Part shown: in pieces, positions 17,120 to 25,357 of the stretch
Layout: each line of letters opens with the position of its first letter
Position numbering within the stretch: position 1 is the first letter of the stretch
Origin: Candidatus Methylomirabilota bacterium
GTDB taxonomy: Bacteria; Methylomirabilota; Methylomirabilia; Rokubacteriales; DASRDR01
Direction of reading: 5' to 3'
Assembly (NCBI GenBank): GCA_036005065.1
Contig: DASYQW010000162.1
Coordinates: forward strand, 1 to 38,422
Length of the DNA stretch: 38,422 nucleotides
Position numbers and translations under genes: made by a program
The notes under the pieces: model-generated
Told to the model about the DNA's origin: nothing
Seen by the model: the letters and a program-made list of their open reading frames with translations, nothing else
The model's database searches: none

Positions 17120-17332
17120 ATGGCAGAACGGAGCTGGCCAGCCGACACCTACCCCTTCGAGTGTCCGCACTACACGCGGGCGCTCGACCCCCACATCGCG
17201 CAGGCGTACTGGGGATACGATGCGGTGACCGAGTGGCCATACACGCGGATCATCCCCAAGGGGAACGAGCCGAAGCAGTGTGACTACTGCGGAGGGGCGA
17301 GCCCGATTCGGAAGGGCTTCCCCTTCTCGTAG
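17120..17332 (+). CDS. Small Cys-rich protein, unknown function
   Basis: A 70-residue protein with CPH near the N-terminus (Cys15, His17) and CDYC at Cys54/Cys57, consistent with one metal site. Conserved-looking aromatic segments are ADTYPFECPHYTRALDP and HIAQAYWGYDAVTEWPY. GGAGAGGAGA (17101-17110) lies 9 nt before the ATG. The same frame is open upstream to a GTG at 16826, which would add 98 residues containing the 14-residue repeats, so the real protein could be 168 residues. It lies in the same direction as the CoA-transferase genes and is followed by a strong hairpin. Family not recognised. Confidence 0.6.
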   Translation: MAERSWPADTYPFECPHYTRALDPHIAQAYWGYDAVTEWPYTRIIPKGNEPKQCDYCGGASPIRKGFPFS

Positions 17333-17364
17333 CCGTTCCAATCGTTCGAGGGATAGTCATCCCA

Positions 17365-17397
17365 CCTCACGACCGCCGAGGCGGTCGTGAGGGTTTT
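17365..17397 (+). terminator. Intrinsic terminator or leader hairpin before the gene at 17411
   Basis: CCTCACGACCGC (17365-17376), loop CGAG, GCGGTCGTGAGG (17381-17392), then GTTTT: a perfect 12-bp stem with a short T-run. It ends two bases before the GGAGG ribosome binding site (17399-17403) of the next gene, so it could end the CoA-transferase transcript or control the next gene. Confidence 0.65.
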
Positions 17398-17410
17398 CGG
17401 AGGTATCTCG

Positions 17411-17785
17411 ATGAAGGTCGAGTTTTACTACAGCAGCAAACAGGAGCCGGGGCCCCAGTTCCGCTGCGACAACAAGAAGGCGCTCGATCTCCTGAAGCAG
17501 CTGGAGCAGAAGGGGGTCAACGTCAAGGTCCAGGACACCGCCGAGGAGGCGGCCGCCTTCAAGACCTACAATGCCGCGGTGACGGGTCCCCCCTCGGCGA
17601 AGCGCGCGGTCTTCGGGGCCAAGGGCGCGCTGGAGGAGGACTTCGGGAAATCGGTGCCCGCCCTCCTCGTCTTCGACAAGGACGGGGACCGGTACCCGTC
17701 CGAGGTTTTCCCCAGGACGGATCGGGAGCTGGATCGGATGGTTGGTGTCGAGGAGGCCGTGCAGAATCTTCTGAGCAAAGCCTGA
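17411..17785 (+). CDS. Small soluble protein, possibly thioredoxin-fold, unknown function
   Basis: A 124-residue protein starting MKVEFYYSSKQEPGPQFRCD. GGAGG at 17399-17403, 7 nt before the ATG, fixes the start; an upstream in-frame ATG at 17387 falls inside the hairpin. The pattern of an N-terminal beta strand, a helix (KKALDLLKQLEQKG), a second strand (NVKVQDT) and a late SVPALLVFDKDGDRYP segment with a Pro before a strand recalls thioredoxin-like folds, but there is no CxxC motif. That fold call is only a guess. It is bounded by hairpins on both sides, so it may form its own transcript or the last cistron of the operon at 13591. Confidence 0.65.
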   Translation: MKVEFYYSSKQEPGPQFRCDNKKALDLLKQLEQKGVNVKVQDTAEEAAAFKTYNAAVTGPPSAKRAVFGAKGALEEDFGKSVPALLVFDKDGDRYPSEVFPRTDRELDRMVGVEEAVQNLLSKA

Positions 17786-17806
17786 ACCGATTCCCCGAGC
17801 GGAGAT

Positions 17807-17844
17807 GAAGGGGCCCGTCGAGTCGGCGGGCCCCTTCTCCTTTG
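17807..17844 (+). terminator. Intrinsic terminator
   Basis: GAAGGGGCCCG (17807-17817), 9-nt loop, CGGGCCCCTTC (17827-17837), followed by TCCTTTG. An 11-bp perfect stem 21 nt after the stop at 17785. Confidence 0.8.
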
Positions 17845-17866
17845 TTGGATGATGCAGGAGGAGGTC

Positions 17867-18112
17867 ATGGTGTGCAGGCGGTGCGGGAGCGGCGCGGTGG
17901 TGCAGTTTCACCGCGTGGATAGCTTCGAGCGAATCTCGCTGGCGGATGATCCCGCCGACGCCAATTGTGGCCACTACTACATCGACATGGTCCATGTGAT
18001 GCGATGTTCGGCCTGTGGCCATCGACAGGAGGCGGTGGTCAAGCGGTCCCCGTTTCTGACCTTGAAGGAGAGCCAGAGGGAGCTGGAGAGTCACATCCTC
18101 GGCAAGGGCTAG
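17867..18112 (+). CDS. Small zinc-ribbon protein, unknown function
   Basis: An 81-residue protein with two CxxC knuckles, MVCRRCGSG at the start and RCSACGHRQEAVV later, plus Cys and His in DANCGHYYIDMVHV; a single zinc-ribbon fold is likely. AGGAGGAGG (17856-17864) sits immediately before the ATG at 17867; an in-frame ATG pair at 17849/17852 lacks a ribosome binding site. It follows a terminator at 17807, so it needs its own promoter or read-through. The TAG stop lies inside CTAG, the first bases of repeat copy B. Family not recognised. Confidence 0.65.
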   Translation: MVCRRCGSGAVVQFHRVDSFERISLADDPADANCGHYYIDMVHVMRCSACGHRQEAVVKRSPFLTLKESQRELESHILGKG

Positions 18113-18188
18113 GTCATTTCGGGGGGGTCTCGGAAGACCCCCCGATGCCCCCCCGTCGTGGCGGCGGCGAAGCCGCCGCTCGGACCGG
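18109..18188 (+). repeat. Dispersed intergenic repeat, copy B
   Basis: Begins CTAGGTCATTTCGG (its TAG is the stop of the preceding gene), then the GGGGGGTCT/AGACCCCCC hairpin and GGCGGCGGCGAAGCCGCCGC, after which it diverges. The first 58 or so bases are nearly identical to copy D at 29532. The remaining bases to the promoter at 18367 show nothing recognisable. Confidence 0.85.
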
Positions 18189-18366
18189 ACCACCGCCAGC
18201 GCGGCGGCTCGGCTGCACGGTACGCGCGATCACGCCGACAGCCTCGTAGCCAAGGTATCGGAGCGGTCCGGTGCCCGTCCGAAGCGCCGTCGCGCGGGAC
18301 AGGTCGCCAAGGGCCGAAGGTCGTCTCGACGCGACGGCCCGCGCGTCGCTGGCGCCGGGCCACTCC

Positions 18367-18395
18367 TTGCCTCGCCAGACGGCCTTCTCTATAAT
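18367..18395 (+). promoter_or_regulatory. Sigma70-type promoter of the giant carboxylase gene
   Basis: TTGCCT (18367-18372), 17-nt spacer, consensus TATAAT (18390-18395). The start would fall near 18402, about 30 nt before the ATG at 18431. Confidence 0.7.
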
Positions 18396-18430
18396 ACCGC
18401 CGACGTTCCGCACGAGACTGGGGACTGGCC

Positions 18431-21400
18431 ATGATGCGCGAAGTACAGACCGCCCTGAAAGAGCTCCGGACCGCGAACCCCCTTCTCGACAGACCCAGGC
18501 CGCCGGCGCTCGAGCGGCGCCACCGGCTGCAGAAGGTACTCGTCGCGAACCGGGGCGAGATCGCCAAGCAGTTCTTCTTCGTCCTGAAGGAGGAAGGGAT
18601 CTCCTCGGTGGCGGTCGTAACGGATCCCGACCGCAGGCAGTCCTGGTACGAGTTCGCCGACGAGGTCGTGTATATCGGCGATGCCCGGAACTACACGAGC
18701 ATCCCCGTCGTCCTGGCCGCGGTTCTTCTGTCGAAGGCGAACGCCGTCTATCCCGGCTACGGATTCATCTCCGAGAGCCACCAGTTCGTCGAGGCGATCT
18801 CCGAGTTGTCCCGAGCCCAGGGGCGGGACATCGTGTTTCTCGGGCCGCGGGCGGAGGTGATGCGCCGGGTGGGAAACAAGCTCGACGCCCGCGCTCTGGC
18901 CAAGGCGAACGGCGTCCCTGTGCTCGAAGGGACGGAGTTGATCCGCGATCTGGACCATGCGAAGGCCGAGGCCGCGCGGATCGGATATCCCGTCATGGTC
19001 AAGCTGAACGCCGGCGGCGGCGGAAAAGGGATGGTCGCCGTTTACGACGAGGCCGAGCTCGCGAATGCCTACGAATCAGCCGGCCGGATCGGGCAATCGA
19101 TCTACGGCGACGGCTCCCTCTACCTGGAGACATACATCCGGCGCCCCGTGCACATCGAGGTGCAGATCTTCAACGAGGCGGCGGTGGGCATCCGGAAGTG
19201 CGCCGTTCAGCGGCGGAACCAGAAGATCATCGAGGAAACGGGCGATTTCTTTCTCGACACCCGAACGATGCTGAAGCTGTTGGCAACCGCCGAAAACATG
19301 GCGGCGATCTCGGGCTACGCGGACGGAGGCGGAGTCGGCACCGTGGAGTTCCTGTTCGACGCCGCCACCCGGGATTTCGGCTTCCTCGAGATCAACACCC
19401 GCCTCCAGGTCGAATACCCCGTGACCGACCAGAGCCTGGGCATCGACCTGGCGAAATGGCAGATCCTCTACTTCGACGGCCGGGAAAGCGAGATACCGTA
19501 CTATCAGGTCCGCTTCGCGGAAAAGGACCACGCGATCGAATGCCGTATCTACGCGGAAGACCCCTGGAACAACTACGCCCCGAGCCCGGGCGTCATTCAG
19601 GACCTCGATCTACCCACCTTCAACGGAATCCGCTGCGACGTCGGCTTCAAGAAGGGAGACACCGTACTGCCCGATTACGATCCCATGATCGGGAAGCTCA
19701 TCGCGCGCGGCACGAACCGAAAAGAGTGCCTCCTGCGGTTGGAGCGAGCCCTGAGCGAGCTGTACATCCGCGGGATCACCACGAACGTCGATCAGCTTCT
19801 CAAGATCGTCCGGCATCCCGAGTTCAAGAGCGGCACCTACACGAACCGGCTCCTGGAGGACTCGGAGGAGCTTCAGTCCCCGGAAACGGACGCCGAGCGA
19901 CCCGTCGATGCGGCGGTCTTCTGCGGTCTGGCCGAGCTGGCGCACACCATTCACCAGGCGCTGGAGGACTGTCTGTCCTCGAAGGACCTCGAAGATATCC
20001 TGCTGGAAGGGAGTCTGTCCCTGTCGCCCTCTTTCTACGCCGAGGTCCACGGGAAGCGAATCCGCGTGGACGTCGTGCAGCTCGGGGTCGAGACGTTCGG
20101 CGCCTTCGTGAACAACGTCTACTTCGGCGAAATGCAGATCTCGCGGCGAGTCGAGGGGTACGACGATTTCTTGATCCTCTTTCACGGGCGATCCTACCCC
20201 GTCCGGATCGACCGCCGGCCATCCTTTCACATGCTGCGGGTGATGGAGGAAGATGGCCGGATCCACTATTACCGGATCAAGCTGGAGGCGGCGGGGACCA
20301 GGCGGAAGGCCGATTCTCCGGGGACGGTCCGGTCGCCCTTCCAGGGCTCTTTCGTCGAGTTCGCCGCCGACAAAAGCGGCCAACGGATCCGAATCGGCAG
20401 CCGGATCGAGCGAGGAGAGCCGTTGATCGTGATCGCGGCGATGAAGATGGAGACCGTCCTCTCGTCGCCCGTATCGGGGGTCGTGAGCTATCTGGTGGAG
20501 GACGGCGATCTCTCCCGGCTGGTCCGAGGCACGACCTCCCAGGGGCTGATCCTCGGAAAGGCCCTGACCGAAGGCGAGATCCTGATCATCGTCGACGAGG
20601 AATCGGCGAGGCCGGCGAAGGACCCCGAGCCGGACGCCGTCGAGATCCGCGGGGAGCCCCACGAGATTCTGGGGCGCCTGCGAGATCCGGAGCTGCCGGA
20701 TGGGGGCCTCGGCGAAGCCGCTCGGGTGAATCCCTCCGGCGCCGTGCCTTCGATCCTGTCCCTGGTCCGGTCCTTCTACCTGGGATACCTCCAGGACGAC
20801 GAGATCCCGGCACGACTGGGACGGTTCCTCGAGGACCTGAAGGGGTCCGGGATCCCGATCGACACCTGCGAAGAGATCATCACCGACATTCTCGATGTCT
20901 ATGCCTCCCTCAAGCAGATCTATTCTCCCACGCTGGGAGGCAGCCAGACCTGGTTCGGGGAGATGAATCGCCTGGTGCTGGAATGGGAGAACGAAACCTA
21001 TACGCCTCCCGACTTCTTCCGTTCCGTCCTCGGCTTCCTCTTGCGGAGATACGGGATCTCGTGGTCCGGAGGCAAGCGAAGCGCCGAGATGAAGCTCGCC
21101 CTCTTTCACATCCTTCGGGCCTATTGCGCCATCCGCGACGGGAGAAGCTTGATCGCCGCGCTCCTCGAGCTTCTTCGGGAACGCTCCTTTACCGCGCCGG
21201 GTGTGCTGGCTTCCGTGAGCAACCTTGTCCGCCAGGAACAGTCGGAACGGGACGATTCTCTCGTGGTGCTCGGTCGGGCGTTCCTTTTGGGCGCAGCGGC
21301 TCGGGACCCTGGCCGCGTCGTTCTCGAAGAGAGCGGGGCGGCCCGACCCCACCCGAGCGAGCTGGAGGACGTCGCGCAGAACCCCTTCCTTACCCTCCCG

Positions 21401-24247
21401 GGCGACGACGGAAGCTTCCGCGAACGGGCGATGGCCGCTCTGCGGAGCCCCGAAGCGGATCCCGTTCCGGCGGCTCTTCCCTCCTGGGTGCGGCAGGAGC
21501 TCGACGCGCGAATGCGACTGTGGTCCGGTCGATTTCGAATCGAGCGCCTGCCGTCTTCGAGTCCCACCGTCGTCGTGTATCGACTGACGCCGCTCGAGCG
21601 GGGAGTTCCCGCTTATGCGAGCATCGCCTGGCTCGAGGACGGGGCGCCGTTGCCCGTCTCCGATTCCCGGGGACGCATCGTCTCCGCCCCGAACCTGGAG
21701 AAGGCGGCCGCCCAGGCGGGTCGTTTCCTGGCGGCCTACGACAGGCTGGCCAGAGGCGAAAAGAACCTCGTGGAGATTCTCGCCTGCGGACGGCCGGTCG
21801 AGATGGATCTCGCGGGAAGCGATCCCTCCGTCTTCCAGTACGAGAACCTCGGCCAGATCATGGGGAGGGCCGTCCGCCTCGTGCGCCACGCGAGGCCGGA
21901 GTGGGTCCTTCTGCAGGTCGACGCGAGGCGGCCGGGCCGCCCGAAGGCGGAACGGAAGGTCCTGAACGTCGATCTCGAGCACGGCCGGCCGCGCCTGGAC
22001 CTTCTGCACGAAACCGACCGCCTGAATCCCCTCTGGAACGGCGTCCTCGACGAGAAGAACCAGCGGCTGTTCGATCGGCGCAAGTGGCCCGCTGAGGTCT
22101 GGGCGCAGGAGTGCTTCGACCCGGGCACGGTGCGGGAGGTCCTGATCGAGTCCATCGACGGGATCGGCGAATCGGCGAATCGAAACGCGGGGAGGAACCC
22201 CGTGGCGGCGAAGATCTATGAGGGCCTGATGGCGGGCCGGCCGGCCGTATTCTTCGTCAAGGATTCGCGCATCAGCGGCGGCGCCACCGGGGACCTCGAA
22301 GGGCGGAAATACGCGGCGGCCTGTTACTATGCCTATCTCAAGGACACGCCCCTCTACGTCTGGAACGACGGCGCGGGCGCGAACGTCCGGCAGGGCATGG
22401 TTTCGCTCAACCGCGCGGCCGAGGGCTTCATGCTGAACAGCCTCATCGCCCACGGCGTGAGCTACGACCGGTTCCTGTCAACCGCTCGAAGCTCCGACGA
22501 CCCCGTGCTTCGCGACCTCTTCCACGAGCTCGACCGCGCCTTCGGGCTCGCGAAATCGGCGAACGCGAAACGAGGGCCGCGCTCCTTCTTCCTGGTAGCG
22601 GTGGGCGTCGGCTCCTCGAGCGGGCTGGACGTGTACGGATCCTCCCAGGCCGCCATCCAGATCATCCTCGACTCCGAGCAGTCCTACCGCGTTCTGACGG
22701 GGTCGAACGTGATCCGGTCCGTGACCGGCGAGCAGCTGACCAACTACGAAATCGGGGGCGCCCGGGTCATGGGCCAGTGGACCGGCACGGTGGATCTGGT
22801 CGCTCGCGACCGGATCGACCTGCTCGGCCGGATCCGGCGCATCCACGAGCTGTTCGCGGACGGTGCGAGCCGAGCCGGAATCGCCCGGGCGCCCGGCGGA
22901 TCCTCCCCAGATCCGGATAGCACCACCGACGCCGTGCTGAACGAGCGCCGGATCAGCGCCAACGTCGACAGCGGGACCTTCATGCCCTTCAAAGGGGAGT
23001 ACGTGGAGGCTGGAGCCCTGGTCGGCGGCTTCGCGAAACTCGGGCGGAAACACGTCCTCCTGATGGGCCCGCGGACAGACTCGGGCATTCGCTCCTTCGC
23101 AAGCGTCGTGCGGGCCAAAGAGCTTCTGCAAATCGCGAACAAGACCCGGTCGCCGAAGATCCTGGTCTTCGGCCGAAGATGGTACCGAAGCATCGAGGGC
23201 GAGGACGAGATGGCGATCCAGGCGCGGATGGATTTCGTCCGTCTCCTCTTCGGTCCGGGGCCGCCCCGCGTCCACATCGTCACCCATCCGGAGGGCCTCC
23301 GGCTCGTCACCCTCAACAGCCAGGCGGACGCGGTCATCTACGTGAAGCGGACCGACGATTCGGAGAAGGATCGGCGGCTCGCCCTGAGGACTGCGCCCTT
23401 CCAGGCCGACAGCCTGGAGGACGCCTTCGATCTGGCGAACCGTGTCCTCGGCCTTCTCGGCGCCAAGGGCGGGTCTCTCGCATTCGATCCGCCCACGGGG
23501 GCTCCAGACATCCCGGCCGAGACGTGGCGACCCTACGACATGGTGACGGCCGTCATCGAGGCCGTGTTCGACGCTGGCACGTTCCTCGAGTTCTACGGTG
23601 AAGGACGGCGGGCTGGAGCGTCGACGCTCATCACCGGGCTGGCCACGCTGAACGGGAAGGTCGTCGGCGTGATCGCGGACCAGCCGCTCGGCGGCGGTGC
23701 TCCGGACGCGCCCGGAACCGAAAAGTTCCGCGTGTTCATGGAGTTCCTCGACCGGAACGGGATCCCGCTGGTCATGCTCTCGAATGCCCCCGGTTTCGTT
23801 CCCGGCACGAAGCAGGAGCGCCTTCGCATCCAGCAGATCGGCGGCGAATCTCTGGATGTCAACGTCCTCAGCCGCGTCCCCGTCGTCTCCGTTGTCCTGA
23901 ACCAGAACTTCGGCGGCCGGCAGATCCACGCGTTCAGCCGGTTCCTGAGGCCCGGCATCACCTACATCGCGCTCGACCGGGCCATCCTCGCCGTCATGGG
24001 GGGATCGGCGGCCTTCGACCTCTTCCACGGGGCCCGGTACGCCGAGCTCGTGTCGCAAGGCAGAAAAGAGGAGGCCGACCGGCTCCGGAACGAGTACCTC
24101 GAGGAATTCAACCGCAGGAGCCGGGCCGATCGCGACGCGATGGAAACCGGCGCCCTCGACTGGACCGTGCCCGACCTCGCGGATCTGCGGTCACACGTCG
24201 TTCGCGCGCTGGAGGTCGCCGAGGCGAAAGCCCGGGCCGCCTTCTAA
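18431..24247 (+). CDS. Single-chain multidomain biotin-dependent acyl-CoA carboxylase
   Basis: A 1938-residue protein uniting all carboxylase steps. Residues about 34-475: biotin carboxylase, with LVANRGEIA, the ATP-grasp loop VKLNAGGGGKGM, HIEVQIF, EINTRLQVEYP and IECRIYAEDP. In the QRRNQKIIEE segment an Asn replaces the usual His of QRRHQK. About 490-630: linker/BT-like region. About 633-715: biotin carrier domain with AAMKMETVLSSP; the biotinylated Lys is Lys672. About 720-1130: a largely helical middle region without a recognised domain. About 1230-1938: carboxyltransferase halves (FFVKDSRISGGATGD, VWNDGAGANVRQGM; IADQPLGGGAP, NQNFGGRQIHAFSRF). The order BC-BCCP-middle-CT resembles eukaryotic acetyl-CoA carboxylase more than the usual multi-subunit bacterial enzymes. 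The CoA substrate (acetyl, propionyl or longer) cannot be read. It is monocistronic with its own promoter and lies between repeat copies B and C. Confidence 0.9.
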   Translation: MMREVQTALKELRTANPLLDRPRPPALERRHRLQKVLVANRGEIAKQFFFVLKEEGISSVAVVTDPDRRQSWYEFADEVVYIGDARNYTSIPVVLAAVLLSKANAVYPGYGFISESHQFVEAISELSRAQGRDIVFLGPRAEVMRRVGNKLDARALAKANGVPVLEGTELIRDLDHAKAEAARIGYPVMVKLNAGGGGKGMVAVYDEAELANAYESAGRIGQSIYGDGSLYLETYIRRPVHIEVQIFNEAAVGIRKCAVQRRNQKIIEETGDFFLDTRTMLKLLATAENMAAISGYADGGGVGTVEFLFDAATRDFGFLEINTRLQVEYPVTDQSLGIDLAKWQILYFDGRESEIPYYQVRFAEKDHAIECRIYAEDPWNNYAPSPGVIQDLDLPTFNGIRCDVGFKKGDTVLPDYDPMIGKLIARGTNRKECLLRLERALSELYIRGITTNVDQLLKIVRHPEFKSGTYTNRLLEDSEELQSPETDAERPVDAAVFCGLAELAHTIHQALEDCLSSKDLEDILLEGSLSLSPSFYAEVHGKRIRVDVVQLGVETFGAFVNNVYFGEMQISRRVEGYDDFLILFHGRSYPVRIDRRPSFHMLRVMEEDGRIHYYRIKLEAAGTRRKADSPGTVRSPFQGSFVEFAADKSGQRIRIGSRIERGEPLIVIAAMKMETVLSSPVSGVVSYLVEDGDLSRLVRGTTSQGLILGKALTEGEILIIVDEESARPAKDPEPDAVEIRGEPHEILGRLRDPELPDGGLGEAARVNPSGAVPSILSLVRSFYLGYLQDDEIPARLGRFLEDLKGSGIPIDTCEEIITDILDVYASLKQIYSPTLGGSQTWFGEMNRLVLEWENETYTPPDFFRSVLGFLLRRYGISWSGGKRSAEMKLALFHILRAYCAIRDGRSLIAALLELLRERSFTAPGVLASVSNLVRQEQSERDDSLVVLGRAFLLGAAARDPGRVVLEESGAARPHPSELEDVAQNPFLTLPGDDGSFRERAMAALRSPEADPVPAALPSWVRQELDARMRLWSGRFRIERLPSSSPTVVVYRLTPLERGVPAYASIAWLEDGAPLPVSDSRGRIVSAPNLEKAAAQAGRFLAAYDRLARGEKNLVEILACGRPVEMDLAGSDPSVFQYENLGQIMGRAVRLVRHARPEWVLLQVDARRPGRPKAERKVLNVDLEHGRPRLDLLHETDRLNPLWNGVLDEKNQRLFDRRKWPAEVWAQECFDPGTVREVLIESIDGIGESANRNAGRNPVAAKIYEGLMAGRPAVFFVKDSRISGGATGDLEGRKYAAACYYAYLKDTPLYVWNDGAGANVRQGMVSLNRAAEGFMLNSLIAHGVSYDRFLSTARSSDDPVLRDLFHELDRAFGLAKSANAKRGPRSFFLVAVGVGSSSGLDVYGSSQAAIQIILDSEQSYRVLTGSNVIRSVTGEQLTNYEIGGARVMGQWTGTVDLVARDRIDLLGRIRRIHELFADGASRAGIARAPGGSSPDPDSTTDAVLNERRISANVDSGTFMPFKGEYVEAGALVGGFAKLGRKHVLLMGPRTDSGIRSFASVVRAKELLQIANKTRSPKILVFGRRWYRSIEGEDEMAIQARMDFVRLLFGPGPPRVHIVTHPEGLRLVTLNSQADAVIYVKRTDDSEKDRRLALRTAPFQADSLEDAFDLANRVLGLLGAKGGSLAFDPPTGAPDIPAETWRPYDMVTAVIEAVFDAGTFLEFYGEGRRAGASTLITGLATLNGKVVGVIADQPLGGGAPDAPGTEKFRVFMEFLDRNGIPLVMLSNAPGFVPGTKQERLRIQQIGGESLDVNVLSRVPVVSVVLNQNFGGRQIHAFSRFLRPGITYIALDRAILAVMGGSAAFDLFHGARYAELVSQGRKEEADRLRNEYLEEFNRRSRADRDAMETGALDWTVPDLADLRSHVVRALEVAEAKARAAF

Positions 24248-24312
24248 CTAAATCGGGGGAGGTCGGAACACCGCCCCGATGTCGTCGCGGCGGCCAAGCC
24301 GCCGCTCGGACT
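24244..24312 (+). repeat. Dispersed intergenic repeat, copy C (degenerate)
   Basis: Starts CTAACTAAATCGGGGGAGGTC at the carboxylase stop codon (TAA), keeps a shortened G/C hairpin and GCGGCGGCCAAGCCGCCGCTCGGA, then diverges. It lies between the convergent carboxylase and TPR genes. Confidence 0.65.
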
Positions 24313-24349
24313 CTGTCGCCATCAGGGCAGGCATCCCGCCGTACACTCG

Positions 24350-25357
24350 TTAGTCCGAGGGGCTCCTGGTACTATCGCGCTGCCGGTCCAGCTTCTCTCG
24401 AATCCTGCCGAAGGCCTCGAGATCCCGCCGGAGGTCGGGATGGCCGATCCGCTTGTCGATGGCGACGACCTCCTCCATGAGGCGGAGGGCCTCCCGATAC
24501 TCCCCCCGCGCTTCGTGGATCAGGGCCATATTATGGGCGGGGATGGTGGCCCGGAGCAGGTCGCCCGACGCCTCGATCAGGCGCCGGGCCGTGGCGTACC
24601 GTTGATAAGCCCCCTCGAGGTCTCCCAGTCGCCGCTGGACCAGGCCGAGGCTGTTGAGCGTCACGGCCACGCCCGTGGGGTCTTCTGCCCTCTCGTAGAG
24701 CGCCAGGGCCTGCTCGAGAGCCCCGAGGGCCTCTGACCAATTCTCGCGGCGGAGATGTAGACCGCCGATGTTCGCCAGGGTGACGGCCCGACCGAGCGTA
24801 TCCCCGAGCCTTTCCTGCATCTGGAGACTTTTCGTGAAGGCCTCCAGAGCTCCCGAGACATCGCCCATCCGCGCCTTCACCGTCCCGATGTTGTTCCAGG
24901 TCAGCGTGAGGCCCCGCTCGTCTCGGAGCTCCGTCTTCAGCGCGAGGCTTTCCTCGTAGGTTTCGAGGGCCTTGCGAAAGGCGCCTTTCCCCTGGAAGGC
25001 CTCGGCGATCGCGCCCAGTGTGATGGCGGTCCCCACCCGGTCACCCGCCTGCCCGTGCAGAGCCAATGCCCGATGATACAGCTCCAAGGCCCGGTCCCAG
25101 CCTCCCTGCAGATAATAGAGAAAGCCCAGCCGGTGGAGCGCCGGCGCCATCCCCGGCTCATCGGCGATGGTCCCGGCGACTCGGTAGGCCTGCTCCAGGG
25201 CGCTTCGCGCCAGTGCCTCGTCGGGCCCTTCCCTCAGAATCGTGGCCAACTGGGCGAGGGTTTCGACGAGGCCGACCCGGTTCCCATCGGCCTCCTGGGC
25301 CCGGGCCTGGGCCTCCAGGGCCTCCACCGCCTCCCGGGGAGCCTGCGGCGCCGGCAT
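24350..25357 (-). CDS. Tetratricopeptide repeat protein
   Basis: A 335-residue, nearly all-helical protein containing about six TPR-type units of roughly 40 residues (for example ALHRLGFLYYLQGGWDRALEL, TLGAIAEAFQGKGAFRKALE, TWNNIGTVKARMGDVSGALE, TLANIGGLHLRRENWSEALG, TLNSLGLVQRRLGDLEGAYQ). TPR arrays mediate protein-protein contacts. No signal peptide, enzyme domain or DNA-binding motif is visible. Its ATG overlaps the stop of the upstream 451-residue gene (TGATG), so it is translationally coupled to it and is the last cistron of the AAA+/VWA operon. A scaffold or adaptor role is inferred from that context. Confidence 0.85.
   Translation of the reverse strand: MPAPQAPREAVEALEAQARAQEADGNRVGLVETLAQLATILREGPDEALARSALEQAYRVAGTIADEPGMAPALHRLGFLYYLQGGWDRALELYHRALALHGQAGDRVGTAITLGAIAEAFQGKGAFRKALETYEESLALKTELRDERGLTLTWNNIGTVKARMGDVSGALEAFTKSLQMQERLGDTLGRAVTLANIGGLHLRRENWSEALGALEQALALYERAEDPTGVAVTLNSLGLVQRRLGDLEGAYQRYATARRLIEASGDLLRATIPAHNMALIHEARGEYREALRLMEEVVAIDKRIGHPDLRRDLEAFGRIREKLDRQRDSTRSPSD

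Noticed and set aside
18271-22095. 1274-codon plus-strand frame overlapping the carboxylase
   Set aside because: Arg/Pro-rich out-of-frame reading of the carboxylase gene; no domains and no ribosome binding site.
24246-24349. tRNA gene between the carboxylase and TPR genes
   Set aside because: No cloverleaf or T-loop (GTTCRA) sequence; the bases are accounted for by repeat copy C and about 40 unremarkable bases.
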